Shown here: piece by piece, positions 7,608-16,450 of the stretch
Layout: each line of letters starts with the position of its first letter
Position numbering within the stretch: position 1 is the first letter of the stretch
Source of the DNA: Planctomycetota bacterium
GTDB lineage: Bacteria > Planctomycetota > UBA1135 > GCA-002686595
DNA length: 64,000 nt
NCBI GenBank assembly: GCA_016220085.1
Contig: JACRIN010000008.1
Span: 1-64,000 of the forward strand
Reading direction: 5' to 3'
Translations under genes and position numbers: made by a program
The notes under the pieces: generated by a model
The model's database searches: none
Told to the model about the DNA's origin: nothing
What the model saw: only the letters and a program-made list of their open reading frames with translations

Positions 7608-10034
7608 TCAACGCGCGCGACGGTCGCGTCCGAGGCGTTGGCGAATCGCGAGGGAGGAGCCCGCGGCGGCGCCACGCTTGTGGCGAGCGAGCGCCTGGAG
7701 CGCGGTGCGGGTCCGTGAGCGGCCCTGGAAGGCGAGCGCGAGCGACAACGCCTCGTGCACGTGCTCGACCATGTGAATCGTGAGGCCTTGGCGGATCTCG
7801 GGACCAAGGCGCAGGACCTCCTCGCTGTTCTTCGACGGCACGATCACCTCGCGGATGCCGGCGCGCGCCGCGGCGAGCAGCTTCTCGCGCAGCCCGCCGA
7901 TCGGCAGCACCGACCCGAGCAGCGACATCTCGCCGGTCATCGCGACGTCGTGGCGCACCGGGATCTTGGTCAAGAGCGACACCAGCGACGTCGCGACCGC
8001 GACGCCCGCCGACGGCCCGTCCTTCGGCGTCGCGCCGGACGGGAAGTGGACGTGGATGTCGATCGATTCGAGCGTGTCGTCGGGCAGGCCGAGCTCCGAG
8101 AGCTGCGAGCGCGTCCATGACATCGCGGTCGCGACCGATTCGCGCATCACGTCGCCGAGCGAGCCCGTCAGGATCGTGCGCCCGCCGCCGGGCATCGCGA
8201 GCGCTTCGATCGGCAACGTCGAGCCGCCGACGGTCGTCCACGCGAGTCCGGTGGTCACGCCGACGCGCGGGCCGGCGAAATGGAGCTCTTGATCGAGATT
8301 CGCGGGCCCGAGCAGCTCAAGCAGGTTCTCCTTCTTCACCTCGAGGCCCGAGAGGCCTTGCACGACGCGCACCGCGGCCTTGCGCGCGAGCGAGTCGAGT
8401 ACGCGCTGCAACTGACGCACGCCCGCTTCGTCGGTGTACTTGCGCACGATCTCGGCGAGCGCCGCGGGGCTGACGCGGAATTGGTGCAGCGTCAGGCCCG
8501 CGTTGGCGCGCGCGCGTGCGATCAGGTGCTCGCGCGCGATCGCGAGCTTCTCGCCCTCGGTGTAGCTGCCGAAGCGGATCAGCTCGAGCCGATCCGCGAG
8601 CGCCTCCGACATCCCCGCCATGTCGTTCGCGGTGACCAGGAACACGCAGTGCGACAGATCGAACGGGATGCCGAGGTAGTGGTCGTAGAACGCGCGGTTC
8701 TGCTCGGGATCGAGGCTCGCGAGCAGCACGCCGCCGGTGCCTTCCTTGTTGCCGATCTGCGTCTTGTCGATCTCGTCGAGCAGGATCACCGGGTTCGAGC
8801 TCTTCGCGCGTTGGATGCCCTGCAGGATCCGACCCGCGACCGCGCCCGGTTGACCGTAGGACGAGCCGACGAGCTCGCTCTCGTGCGTCACGCCGCCGAC
8901 CGGAACGTGCACGAACTCGCGGCCGAGCGCCTCGGCGACCGCGCGCGCCATCGACGTCTTGCCGGTGCCCGGCGGGCCGACGAAGCAGAGCACCGTGCCG
9001 CGCGCCTCGCCGTCGAGCGAACGCACCGCGAGGAACTCGCCGACGCGGTTCTTGACGTCGTCGAGGCTCGTGTGGCTCTTCGCGAGGCATTCCGCGACGC
9101 GTGCGAACGAAAGCGCGACCGGAGCTTCGCGCTCGCGACTCCACGGCAGGTCGAGGACCCACTCGATCCACTGGCGCACGCGCGCGGCCTCGGTCGAGCC
9201 CGACGCGGCGCGGCGGAAGTGCGCGATCTCGCGACGAGCGCGCTCGCGAGCGGCCGCCGGCAGCTTGGACTTCGTCAGCTTCTCCTCGAACTGGCGCGCC
9301 TCGGTCTCGACCGGGTCCGATTGACCGAGCTCGCCTTGGATCACCGCGAGCTGTTGCTCGAGGAAGCCGCGGCGCAGGCGCTCCTGGACCTTGTCGCGCA
9401 GGTCGCCGGCGAGCTCGCCCTTCGCGAGTTCCGCGCGCACGGCCTCGAGCAGATGCTCCAGCCGTTTCTCCACGTCGTTCTCCGCGAGCAGCGCCGCCGT
9501 CGCCGCGTATGGCAGGTGCAGCCGCGACGCCGCGAGGTCCGCGCAGCGCGCCGGGTCCTTCGCGTTGCGCGAGAGCAGCCGCGCGAGCTCGGACGACGTC
9601 CGCGGATCGCGTTCGGAGAGCGTGCGCACGAGCTCGACGAGCTCGGCGACCTTCGGTTCGATGCGCTCGCGCTCGGGCGCGTCCGAGTCGGTCTCCACGA
9701 CCGCCATGCCGCGCGCGGAGAAGACGCCGGCGCGCTTGCGCACGCCGATCAGCGCGACGCGCCGGTTGCCCTCGAGCGTCACGCGCTCGGACCCGTCGTC
9801 GAGCGGCACGCGATCCATCACGCGGCAGAGGCATCCGATCGTCGCGAGCGCGTCGGCGGAAGGTTCGCGCGCCGGATCGCTCATCGGCACCGCGAGCACG
9901 AGCCCGCCGAGCCCTTCGAGCGTCTTCAGCGCGTCCAGGTTCTCCGCGCGCGAGATGTGCAGCGTCACCACGGCGTGCGGGAACACGACGCTGGAGCGCA
10001 CGAGCAGCAACGGGAGTCGAGGGTCGGAGGCCAT
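7608..10034 (-). CDS. lon: ATP-dependent Lon protease
   Basis: The 808-residue protein has the LonA order: N-terminal substrate-recognition domain (1-200), coiled helical region, AAA+ module and C-terminal serine protease. Walker A is GPPGTGKT (353-360) and Walker B is VILLDEID (416-423). The catalytic dyad is Ser675 in PKDGPSAG and Lys718 in GGLREKLLA. Lon degrades misfolded and regulatory proteins in the cytoplasm. The ATG at 10034 matches the family N-terminus (PRLPLLLVRSSVVFP). It is transcribed alone toward the EF-hand gene, with a 73-bp gap. Confidence 0.97.
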   Translation of the reverse strand: MASDPRLPLLLVRSSVVFPHAVVTLHISRAENLDALKTLEGLGGLVLAVPMSDPAREPSADALATIGCLCRVMDRVPLDDGSERVTLEGNRRVALIGVRKRAGVFSARGMAVVETDSDAPERERIEPKVAELVELVRTLSERDPRTSSELARLLSRNAKDPARCADLAASRLHLPYAATAALLAENDVEKRLEHLLEAVRAELAKGELAGDLRDKVQERLRRGFLEQQLAVIQGELGQSDPVETEARQFEEKLTKSKLPAAARERARREIAHFRRAASGSTEAARVRQWIEWVLDLPWSREREAPVALSFARVAECLAKSHTSLDDVKNRVGEFLAVRSLDGEARGTVLCFVGPPGTGKTSMARAVAEALGREFVHVPVGGVTHESELVGSSYGQPGAVAGRILQGIQRAKSSNPVILLDEIDKTQIGNKEGTGGVLLASLDPEQNRAFYDHYLGIPFDLSHCVFLVTANDMAGMSEALADRLELIRFGSYTEGEKLAIAREHLIARARANAGLTLHQFRVSPAALAEIVRKYTDEAGVRQLQRVLDSLARKAAVRVVQGLSGLEVKKENLLELLGPANLDQELHFAGPRVGVTTGLAWTTVGGSTLPIEALAMPGGGRTILTGSLGDVMRESVATAMSWTRSQLSELGLPDDTLESIDIHVHFPSGATPKDGPSAGVAVATSLVSLLTKIPVRHDVAMTGEMSLLGSVLPIGGLREKLLAAARAGIREVIVPSKNSEEVLRLGPEIRQGLTIHMVEHVHEALSLALAFQGRSRTRTALQALARHKRGAAAGSSLAIRQRLGRDRRAR

Positions 10035-10414
10035 CGGGAAGCGGTGCGGTCCCCTGTATCGAGTCGCGGGACGCTCCGAGTCCTGCCCAACGTGGGCGGA
10101 TCGCGCGCCGGCGCCTCTGCGAAAGACCTTCCCAGTCGCCCGCGATTGCGGGTTCCGTGCCTTCCGTCATTCGGTAGGCGAGCGCCGAGGGCGGCCGGCG
10201 GCAGCCGGCGGCGCCCGGCAACCCCACGAACCGCTTGCTCGGACGGGGGTTAGCATCGACGCCGTATTCGCGTCGAACCGGCGGGAGGCGGCCGAGCGAT
10301 CCGCAGCTCGCACGCATTCGACGCGGCGCCGCGTCGGGCGAGCCGCGCCCGAATTTCCCGGGAATCGAGGTTCAGCTCGAGGGTCGACGTGTCTCCTACG
10401 CACGGAACGGACGC
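10035..10414. other. Divergent intergenic region between lon and the sigma-like gene
   Basis: This region separates divergent starts: lon on the minus strand and the sigma-like gene on the plus strand. The sigma frame extends back to 10235 but that part is arginine/proline-rich and looks non-coding. It must hold both promoters. No heat-shock-like operator or obvious -35/-10 pair could be assigned with confidence. Confidence 0.4.
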
Positions 10415-11305
10415 ATGGAAGAGAGCCTGGATCCGGCGCCCGACGCCGTCGACGAGAGCGAGCCTCGGATCCGGTTGGCGCTCGCGCTGGTCCGCGATCC
10501 GGCCCCCGCGAGTCGCGTGTGGGCGCGCCTCGAGGGCGGAGACGTCCTGACCTCGATCGACGCCGCGATGCACGCTCACGGTCCGTTCGGGGCGAGCAGC
10601 GACTTCCGAGCGTTCGTCGCGGGCCTCGCGGCGGGGCGTTTCCTCGCGGAGGTCGCGGCGGTACCCGCCGTTCGTGCGAACCCACCGCCGATCCGGGAGT
10701 TCGTGCCTCCGTTCCTCGGCGACCTGCACTTGGCGTGGGCGTGTTCGCGGACTCCGCCCGAGGAGCGTGCGTGGCTGCGGCTGTGGCGACACGGCACGCC
10801 GTCGTTGACGCGGCTCGCGCGCTCGATTCGCGGCGTCGCGCCCGAGCCCGAGATCGCGGACTTCCTGGTCGATCTCTGGTTGCCGCGCGATCACGGCGGC
10901 AGCCTGCTCTCGACGTACCGCGGCCTCGCCGCTCTGCGTTCGTGGTTGTGGTTGGTCTTCCGCCGCCGCATCGCGCGCCGACGGCAGGAGCCGGCGAAAG
11001 TGGAGTGGATCTCCGCCGCGGTCGCCGAAGCGTCCGACCTCGGAGGCGAGGAGCCCGCCGACCTCGAACTCCAAGCGCGTCTCGCCCTCGCGTTGAGCCG
11101 CACGCTCGACGGGCTGCCCGAGCGCGATCGTGATCTGATCGAAGCCCACGTGCTGCGCGGAGAAACGGGCGTCGACATGGCGGAGCGACATCAGGTGTCG
11201 CCGTCGTACATCTCTCGCCGCACGCGCGAGGTCCTCGCCACGCTCCGTCGACGCCTCGCGCCCGAGCTGCGACGAATGGGCTGGGAGCAAGGGAGGACCC
11301 CGTGA
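10415..11305 (+). CDS. ECF-like RNA polymerase sigma factor with N-terminal extension
   Basis: From the ATG at 10415 the product is 296 residues. The middle (about residues 145-190) resembles sigma region 2: FLVDLWLP, then STYRGLAALRSWLWLVFRRRIARRR. The C-terminal part (about 235-290) is a sigma region-4 helix-turn-helix: LPERDRDLIEAHVLRGET, then YISRRTREVLATLRRRL. The first 110 residues do not match known sigma domains and may be a regulatory extension. Its stop overlaps the GTG of the next gene by 4 bases (GTGA), so the two are translationally coupled. The neighbouring membrane protein is a natural candidate for its regulator. Confidence 0.75.
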   Translation: MEESLDPAPDAVDESEPRIRLALALVRDPAPASRVWARLEGGDVLTSIDAAMHAHGPFGASSDFRAFVAGLAAGRFLAEVAAVPAVRANPPPIREFVPPFLGDLHLAWACSRTPPEERAWLRLWRHGTPSLTRLARSIRGVAPEPEIADFLVDLWLPRDHGGSLLSTYRGLAALRSWLWLVFRRRIARRRQEPAKVEWISAAVAEASDLGGEEPADLELQARLALALSRTLDGLPERDRDLIEAHVLRGETGVDMAERHQVSPSYISRRTREVLATLRRRLAPELRRMGWEQGRTP

Positions 11306-12270
11306 GCGAGCAACGTGTGCGACGCGAGGACCGCGAGTCCGGAGTCGCCGCGCATCCGTCCGCGGAGGAGCACCGCCTGTCGTCGGAGGAGATCCTCGCC
11401 GTGCGTGGCGGCGTCGCGAGCCGAGTCGAGCGAGCCCGCGCGATCGCGGGACTGGCTTCGGCGCTGGCGGACGGTGACTGGATCGACGCGAGCCGACGGC
11501 CTGCGCGCACGTCGCGATGGACGTCGGCACTGCTGATCGGAGCGTGTCTGCTCTCGTTCCAACTCGCGCCGCAACCGCGGTGGACCGAACCGTCGCTCGA
11601 GGCCGCTCTCGCCGGCGGCGACCTGACGACGTTCGAGGTCGCGCTCTCCGACCGACTCGGCGCTCCGCTGGAGTGGGCGCGCGGCGGAACGGGCTTTCGG
11701 GGGCCCGAAGGCACGCGCGCGACTTCCGGGTTGACGGTCTTGGCGCCCGTCGGGCTCGTGCTCGACCCCGTGCGCTCGCTGGTGTGGACCGCGCCGCCGC
11801 ACACCGGGGAACTCGCGATCACGGTCGAAGACGAACTTGGACGGCTCGTCTTCCGCGCGAGCGCCGCGTCGGACGCGGGAGAGCTCGCGCTCCCGGTGTA
11901 TCTCGAGGACGGCGCGGCGTATCGCGTCGTGCTCGTCGACGGCAGCGGGCGCGCCGGCCGTACCAGCCACGTCTTCGTGGTCGCTACCGAGCAGGATCGC
12001 GCGGAGCTCGATCGAGCTCTGATGGAGCTCGACGCGCGGCTCGCGGATCCGGCGCTCGCGAGCTACGCCCGCGCGGCGTTGTTCGCTCGCGCCGGCGCGT
12101 TCGGTTCGGCGCAAGCCGAGCTCGAACGGCTCCTCGCGACGCTCTCGGCGGATCGCAGGCGCGCGCTGGTCGAGGGGCTCGCCGGTCGCTTGCCGCCCGC
12201 GCTCGAGCGCAGTCTCGAGGCGCTGAACGCGCGGCTTCAGCGGACGTTGCGCAGCAGCACGAACGGCTGA
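11302..12270 (+). CDS. Single-pass membrane protein coupled to the sigma factor (possible anti-sigma or adaptor)
   Basis: The GTG start at 11302 lies inside the stop of the sigma-like gene. The 322-residue product has a charged cytoplasmic N-terminus (about 70 residues, with a possible short helix LSSEEILAVRGG), one membrane segment (about residues 74-92, SALLIGACLLSFQLA) and an extracytoplasmic part with an Ig-like stretch (VLAPVGLVLDPVRSLVWTAPP) and a helical end. Coupled sigma plus single-pass membrane protein is the usual sigma/anti-sigma arrangement, but I do not see a recognisable zinc anti-sigma motif, so this is inference. Its last 34 bases overlap the convergent CHAT gene. Confidence 0.6.
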   Translation: MSEQRVRREDRESGVAAHPSAEEHRLSSEEILAVRGGVASRVERARAIAGLASALADGDWIDASRRPARTSRWTSALLIGACLLSFQLAPQPRWTEPSLEAALAGGDLTTFEVALSDRLGAPLEWARGGTGFRGPEGTRATSGLTVLAPVGLVLDPVRSLVWTAPPHTGELAITVEDELGRLVFRASAASDAGELALPVYLEDGAAYRVVLVDGSGRAGRTSHVFVVATEQDRAELDRALMELDARLADPALASYARAALFARAGAFGSAQAELERLLATLSADRRRALVEGLAGRLPPALERSLEALNARLQRTLRSSTNG

Positions 12271-14681
12271 AGCGCCGACTCCGGGCGGTCCGTCCGGTCC
12301 AAGACCTCACGGCGCGCGAGCGTCAGCGCGAGCCCCGCGTCCCGCGTCGTCGCGTAGTGCCGGTGGAACGGCAACAGCAAGTCGATCGCGAGCAGGTCCT
12401 CGACCGGCGCGGTCGCGACCAGCACCGAGCCCGCGCCGGCGCACAGGAAAGCCCAGCCGAGCGAGAGCGTGCCTTCCGCCGAGGTCTGTCCGATCGCTCC
12501 GTCGCAACCCGCGAGGACCGCGAGCTCGATCGACCAACGCTCCGAGGCGATCTCGCTCAACGTCAGCTTCCCGTCGTTCCACTCGTCGGGAGCGAGTTCG
12601 ATCAACGGCGTCAGCGCCCGAGTCTCGGCCTGCGCGGAATGCGCGGCGACGTGCAGGATGTCGACGCCGGCGCTAGCAACGGCCTTCAGCCGCGTCTCGG
12701 ACGCGGACTCACCCTCGTAGAGCTCTGCCGTGGCGCCGACCGCGCCTTGGATCGCCGTCGCTTCGTCGACGACGCCGCGCAGTCGGCGCGCACGGTCGTA
12801 CGCGAAGATCGCGACGTCGCCCGTGGCGATTGCTCGCCGCGGCGTCGGCGCGGCGTCGGCGCGAACGCGGATCGACGGTGAGTGAGTGACCGCGTGCGTC
12901 CGGAAGAGGAATGGCAAGCCACGGAACCCCGGGCCGGTTCGCGCGCGCCGGGGATCGAGGAGCAGCTCGAACGGGAAGTCGTTCAGCGAACCGGACGTGA
13001 CGCACACGATCCGTTGCGCGCGGTCGAGCCAGGGAGTCAACGGCTCGACGATCGCGCGGCTCGCCGGCACCGCGCGGCGCTCGAACAGCCGGTCGTCCGG
13101 AACCTCCCACAGCGCGAAGCGCAGGTAGTCGACGGCGCGCTCGATCTCGGCGGCGGGGGGCAGCGTCGCGAGCGAGAACGCGTCGCGGGTGCCGACGATC
13201 ACCAACCGGGCGGTCGGATCGAAACCGAAGAGCACTTCGCCGTCCGCGAGTGCCGCGCGCACGGACGCCGCCAACCCCGCCGGGTCCATCGGCGCGTCGG
13301 AGGGCGGCGAACCGCCGTCACCGAGAATCCGTTCGGCGAGCGCGCGACCGTGCGCGGCGTCGAAGAAAGTCAGCGCGAGCTCGGCGTAGCGCTCCTCAGG
13401 TCGCACGCGCCACGCCTCCGCGCAAATCGCCAGACCGGCTCTCGCGATGTCCCGGTGCGCGCGTCCCTCGCCGAGCAGAGCTTCGAGATCCACCCGCGCG
13501 CGGTCGACCCCCCGCAAGCCGCGGCGAGACTCGGCTTCGAGAAGGTACCGGAGCGCCGAGTCGAGATCGCCCTCGGCCTGCATGCACGCCGCCACCGCGC
13601 GCAGCGCTCGAACGGCATAGCGGTGATGTCCGTACGCATCGGCTTCCGCGAACAACTTGTCCGCGAGCAAGCGCGCCTTCGTGAGCTCGCCGGCGGTGAG
13701 CATCTCGTCGACGAGGGCGATCGCGAGATCGACGTGCAGGTCGACGACGAACGGCTGTTCGAGCTGACTCAGGATTCGCGCCGCGATCGGGGCCGGCAGC
13801 GGTTCCCCGCGCTCCGCGCGGATGCGAGCCTCCGCACGCAGCCGACGGGGTTCGAGCTCGGGCCAATCCAACGGTCGACGTCCGTCGTTCGCGAGCGCGA
13901 GTTCGGCGAGCCACACGTCCGAGCGCTCCAGCGTCGCGAGCGCATCCGCGCGCCGACCCAGCGTGCGCTCCAGCTCCGCCAGGTGGATCGCGGTTTCGGT
14001 GGCTCGCCCTGTTTCGCCGGCGTCCATGCAAACCCGAAGCGCGCACGCCATGCGTTCGAGCGCGTCGTCGCTCCTGCCCAGCTCGACGAGCATGTTGCCT
14101 TGGCAGCGCAGCGCTCGTGCGCGCGCCGACGCGTCGCCGTGCAGCGCCGCGACCGATTCGCAAGCGGCGAACCACGCGAGTGCTTCGTGGATCCTGCCGA
14201 CCGAGCACTTCGACCAACCGAGCTCGTGCGCCGCGAACAGCCAAGTCTTGCGATCGTCGGCGCGGCAGGCGAGTTCGACGGCGAGCTCGAGCTCCACGCA
14301 GGCCTCCTCGCTGCGCCCCAGCGCGTGCAGAGACTGGCCGAGCCGCGCGAGCAGCGGGGCGCGCGCCATTGAGGTCCACGGATCCGAATCGAATCCGCGC
14401 GGGAAGCCATTCAGCGCGGCGCGAGCGACTTCCTCGACCTCGCTGGGACGGCCCAGCCCGGCGAGCACCGCGATCGCGTGCTCGGCATGCACCGACGCCT
14501 CCGGAATCCGTCCGTCCGCGAAGAGTTGCCACGCCAGCGTGCGTTCGCAGATCGCGGCGTCCTCGCGCTGTCCTGCTCGACTCCATTCGGATGCTCGTTG
14601 CTCCAGCGCGGCGAGGTCGGCGTCGTCGCCGAGTTGGACGGCGAGCGCGCAGATCAGCGGTGCGAGGAAAGGGAGCGACAT
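12237..14681 (-). CDS. TPR-CHAT caspase-like protease
   Basis: From the ATG at 14681 the product is 814 residues; an alternative ATG lies at 14708. A short hydrophobic N-terminus (LPFLAPLICALAV) may be a signal sequence or anchor. Residues about 20-480 are helical TPR-type repeats. The C-terminal third is a CHAT domain of the caspase/separase clan, with the expected His681 in LHVAAHS and Cys726 in LAGCDGAIG. CHAT proteases cut specific partner proteins. It converges on, and overlaps by 34 bp, the membrane protein gene that is coupled to a sigma factor, which suggests a common signalling module. Substrate unknown. Confidence 0.85.
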   Translation of the reverse strand: MSLPFLAPLICALAVQLGDDADLAALEQRASEWSRAGQREDAAICERTLAWQLFADGRIPEASVHAEHAIAVLAGLGRPSEVEEVARAALNGFPRGFDSDPWTSMARAPLLARLGQSLHALGRSEEACVELELAVELACRADDRKTWLFAAHELGWSKCSVGRIHEALAWFAACESVAALHGDASARARALRCQGNMLVELGRSDDALERMACALRVCMDAGETGRATETAIHLAELERTLGRRADALATLERSDVWLAELALANDGRRPLDWPELEPRRLRAEARIRAERGEPLPAPIAARILSQLEQPFVVDLHVDLAIALVDEMLTAGELTKARLLADKLFAEADAYGHHRYAVRALRAVAACMQAEGDLDSALRYLLEAESRRGLRGVDRARVDLEALLGEGRAHRDIARAGLAICAEAWRVRPEERYAELALTFFDAAHGRALAERILGDGGSPPSDAPMDPAGLAASVRAALADGEVLFGFDPTARLVIVGTRDAFSLATLPPAAEIERAVDYLRFALWEVPDDRLFERRAVPASRAIVEPLTPWLDRAQRIVCVTSGSLNDFPFELLLDPRRARTGPGFRGLPFLFRTHAVTHSPSIRVRADAAPTPRRAIATGDVAIFAYDRARRLRGVVDEATAIQGAVGATAELYEGESASETRLKAVASAGVDILHVAAHSAQAETRALTPLIELAPDEWNDGKLTLSEIASERWSIELAVLAGCDGAIGQTSAEGTLSLGWAFLCAGAGSVLVATAPVEDLLAIDLLLPFHRHYATTRDAGLALTLARREVLDRTDRPESALQPFVLLRNVR

Positions 14682-14842
14682 CGCGAACTCAACGGCGCTC
14701 GCGCGCATTTCGGTTCATCGTCGTCGATCGTCTGCCTCCTACACGACCGTCGGCGCTCGTGGTCGGCGCTCGTTGCGTGCTGAGCGCGCGAGCTTCCCAT
14801 CGACATCCGTGGAGCCTGGAGGCTCCCAGAGAGGAAGACACC

Positions 14843-16372
14843 ATGACTTCGATTCGTTTTCGTCCCTCGATCGCCGCGACGGTGTTCGCGGTCGGCCTCG
14901 GCGCAATGCCCGCGTCAGCCTTCCAGGGCTCGGGTTCGCCGGCTTGCGACTGCGAGTTGCGCGGCACGGCGCCCGGAGCGGAGTCGCTCGCGTGGATGAA
15001 CGGGTTCACGAGCGGCTCGCCGACGAACGTGATCACGTGGGCTTTCGACTCGAGCGTGCCGCTCGAGATTCAAGCGTACATCCTCGACTTCTGGGAAGAC
15101 GTCGTCGACGAAGTAAACGCGATCGTCGGCGAGCCTTCGGCCAACATGACCGTCACGATCGGGTACGACCCGAGCAGCCCGTACGGCGGCACGTACTCGT
15201 ACTTCAGTAACCACCTGACTTTCCGCACGTTGCCGATCGGCTACAACGCGAACTTCTTCAACGCGACGTTCGTCCACGAGGCGATTCACGCGTACAACGA
15301 CGCGGCGCTCGAGCAGGGTTATCACAGTTGGGGTGCGGAAGGGATCGCGGTGGCGGGCACAGCGCTGGTCGCGGAGGCTGTGTTTCCCGAGCGCCAACTC
15401 GTCGCGGCGAATCGCAGTCTCGGCGAGCTCTTCGGCAACTACGACAACCTCTCGCAGATGGGCGCGATCGCCATCGGCGGGCAGTCGAATCTCGCTTCGA
15501 ACGTGTCGGGCGTCCACAGCTACATGGCCGCCGGAGGTCTGTGGTCGCTCGTCGTTGCTTCGCAATCGGGCGCGATCTCGGGCGAGTGGGTCGAGTACGA
15601 CTACCTCGCGACGTTCTGTGCCGCGACCTACGCGGCGTCGCGCGGGCTCCACACGACCGATCTCCTCGCCACTCTCTCCGAGACGGCGAGCCAGGCGCTC
15701 GACGGCGTCGCTCCCGCGACGTGGACAGCGGCGCAGCCCGTCGCGCAGACCAGCGTGTCCGGGACCGCGGTGTTCGCCGCGCTCGCTCAACCGGTGCTGA
15801 CCGCGAGCTGTTCGCCGGGTCTGTTGATCCAGCCGTTCACGCGCACCGGCGGCGGCAGCCTCACTCGACACTACGGCCAGCCGGTGGTCATCCGAGGTCG
15901 AGATCTCGCCGGCGCGTTGCGATGGGAGACGACGGTCGTGCCCGGTCCGACCAGCGAAGGCTACACGTACGTGCCGATCGGCGCGTACCTGAACACGCAC
16001 GCCGGCGCGTACGTGTTGGAGATCGACGCGACGAGCGTCGGAGCGCCGATCCTGCGCGTGACCGCGAGCAACCCCGGTGAAACGGGCTGCAACGAGTTCG
16101 ACGCCTCCGCGGCGTTCCCGTCGTGCTTCTTCGATACCGCGGCGGGTGTCTTGCGCACTCGCTCGCTCTCGCTGACCGCCGCGTACCTCGCGGGCTACGC
16201 GTCGGGCAATTACCGCATCATGCCGCTGCAGACCGGGTGGTTGCCGTCGAGCTTCGCGATCAGCGCGACTCCGCCGGCCGGCGGCCTCGGCAACCCGCCG
16301 CCGACGACGACGTACGTCCGCACGGTGCCGCTGCCGTTCCGTCGCATCCTGCGGCTCGACGTCGGCTCCTGA
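14843..16372 (+). CDS. Secreted zinc metallopeptidase-like protein
   Basis: The ATG at 14843 follows a good AGAGGAAG Shine-Dalgarno and begins a clear signal peptide (cleavage near ASA-FQG), giving 509 residues; the much longer upstream frame is not coding. A gluzincin-like site is visible: HEAIH (145-149) with a likely third ligand Glu166 in WGAEGIA, 17 residues on. The remainder is beta-rich, with paired cysteines in the C-terminal part. It is probably an exported metallopeptidase, but I cannot assign a named family. Confidence 0.7.
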   Translation: MTSIRFRPSIAATVFAVGLGAMPASAFQGSGSPACDCELRGTAPGAESLAWMNGFTSGSPTNVITWAFDSSVPLEIQAYILDFWEDVVDEVNAIVGEPSANMTVTIGYDPSSPYGGTYSYFSNHLTFRTLPIGYNANFFNATFVHEAIHAYNDAALEQGYHSWGAEGIAVAGTALVAEAVFPERQLVAANRSLGELFGNYDNLSQMGAIAIGGQSNLASNVSGVHSYMAAGGLWSLVVASQSGAISGEWVEYDYLATFCAATYAASRGLHTTDLLATLSETASQALDGVAPATWTAAQPVAQTSVSGTAVFAALAQPVLTASCSPGLLIQPFTRTGGGSLTRHYGQPVVIRGRDLAGALRWETTVVPGPTSEGYTYVPIGAYLNTHAGAYVLEIDATSVGAPILRVTASNPGETGCNEFDASAAFPSCFFDTAAGVLRTRSLSLTAAYLAGYASGNYRIMPLQTGWLPSSFAISATPPAGGLGNPPPTTTYVRTVPLPFRRILRLDVGS

Positions 16373-16397
16373 GCCCGCGGTCGGGCGGGACTTCTCG

Positions 16398-16441
16398 CGT
16401 CGCGTCGTCGCGTACGATCCTTCGTACGCGGCGGCGCGGCG
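16398..16441. terminator. Long hairpin between convergent genes
   Basis: A stem of about 20 bp (core CGCGTACGA / TCGTACGCG around a TCCT loop at 16418-16421, extended outward with a few G-T pairs) sits between the stop of the plus-strand metallopeptidase gene and the stop of the minus-strand aminotransferase gene. Its symmetry and position fit a bidirectional transcription stop, although no T-run follows on either side. Confidence 0.6.
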
Positions 16442-16450
16442 ACGCGGCGC

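Noticed and set aside
10235..10414. Longer N-terminus for the sigma factor starting at 10235
   Set aside because: The extra 60 residues are Arg/Pro/Gly-rich with no sigma similarity; the ATG at 10415 begins normal acidic sequence.
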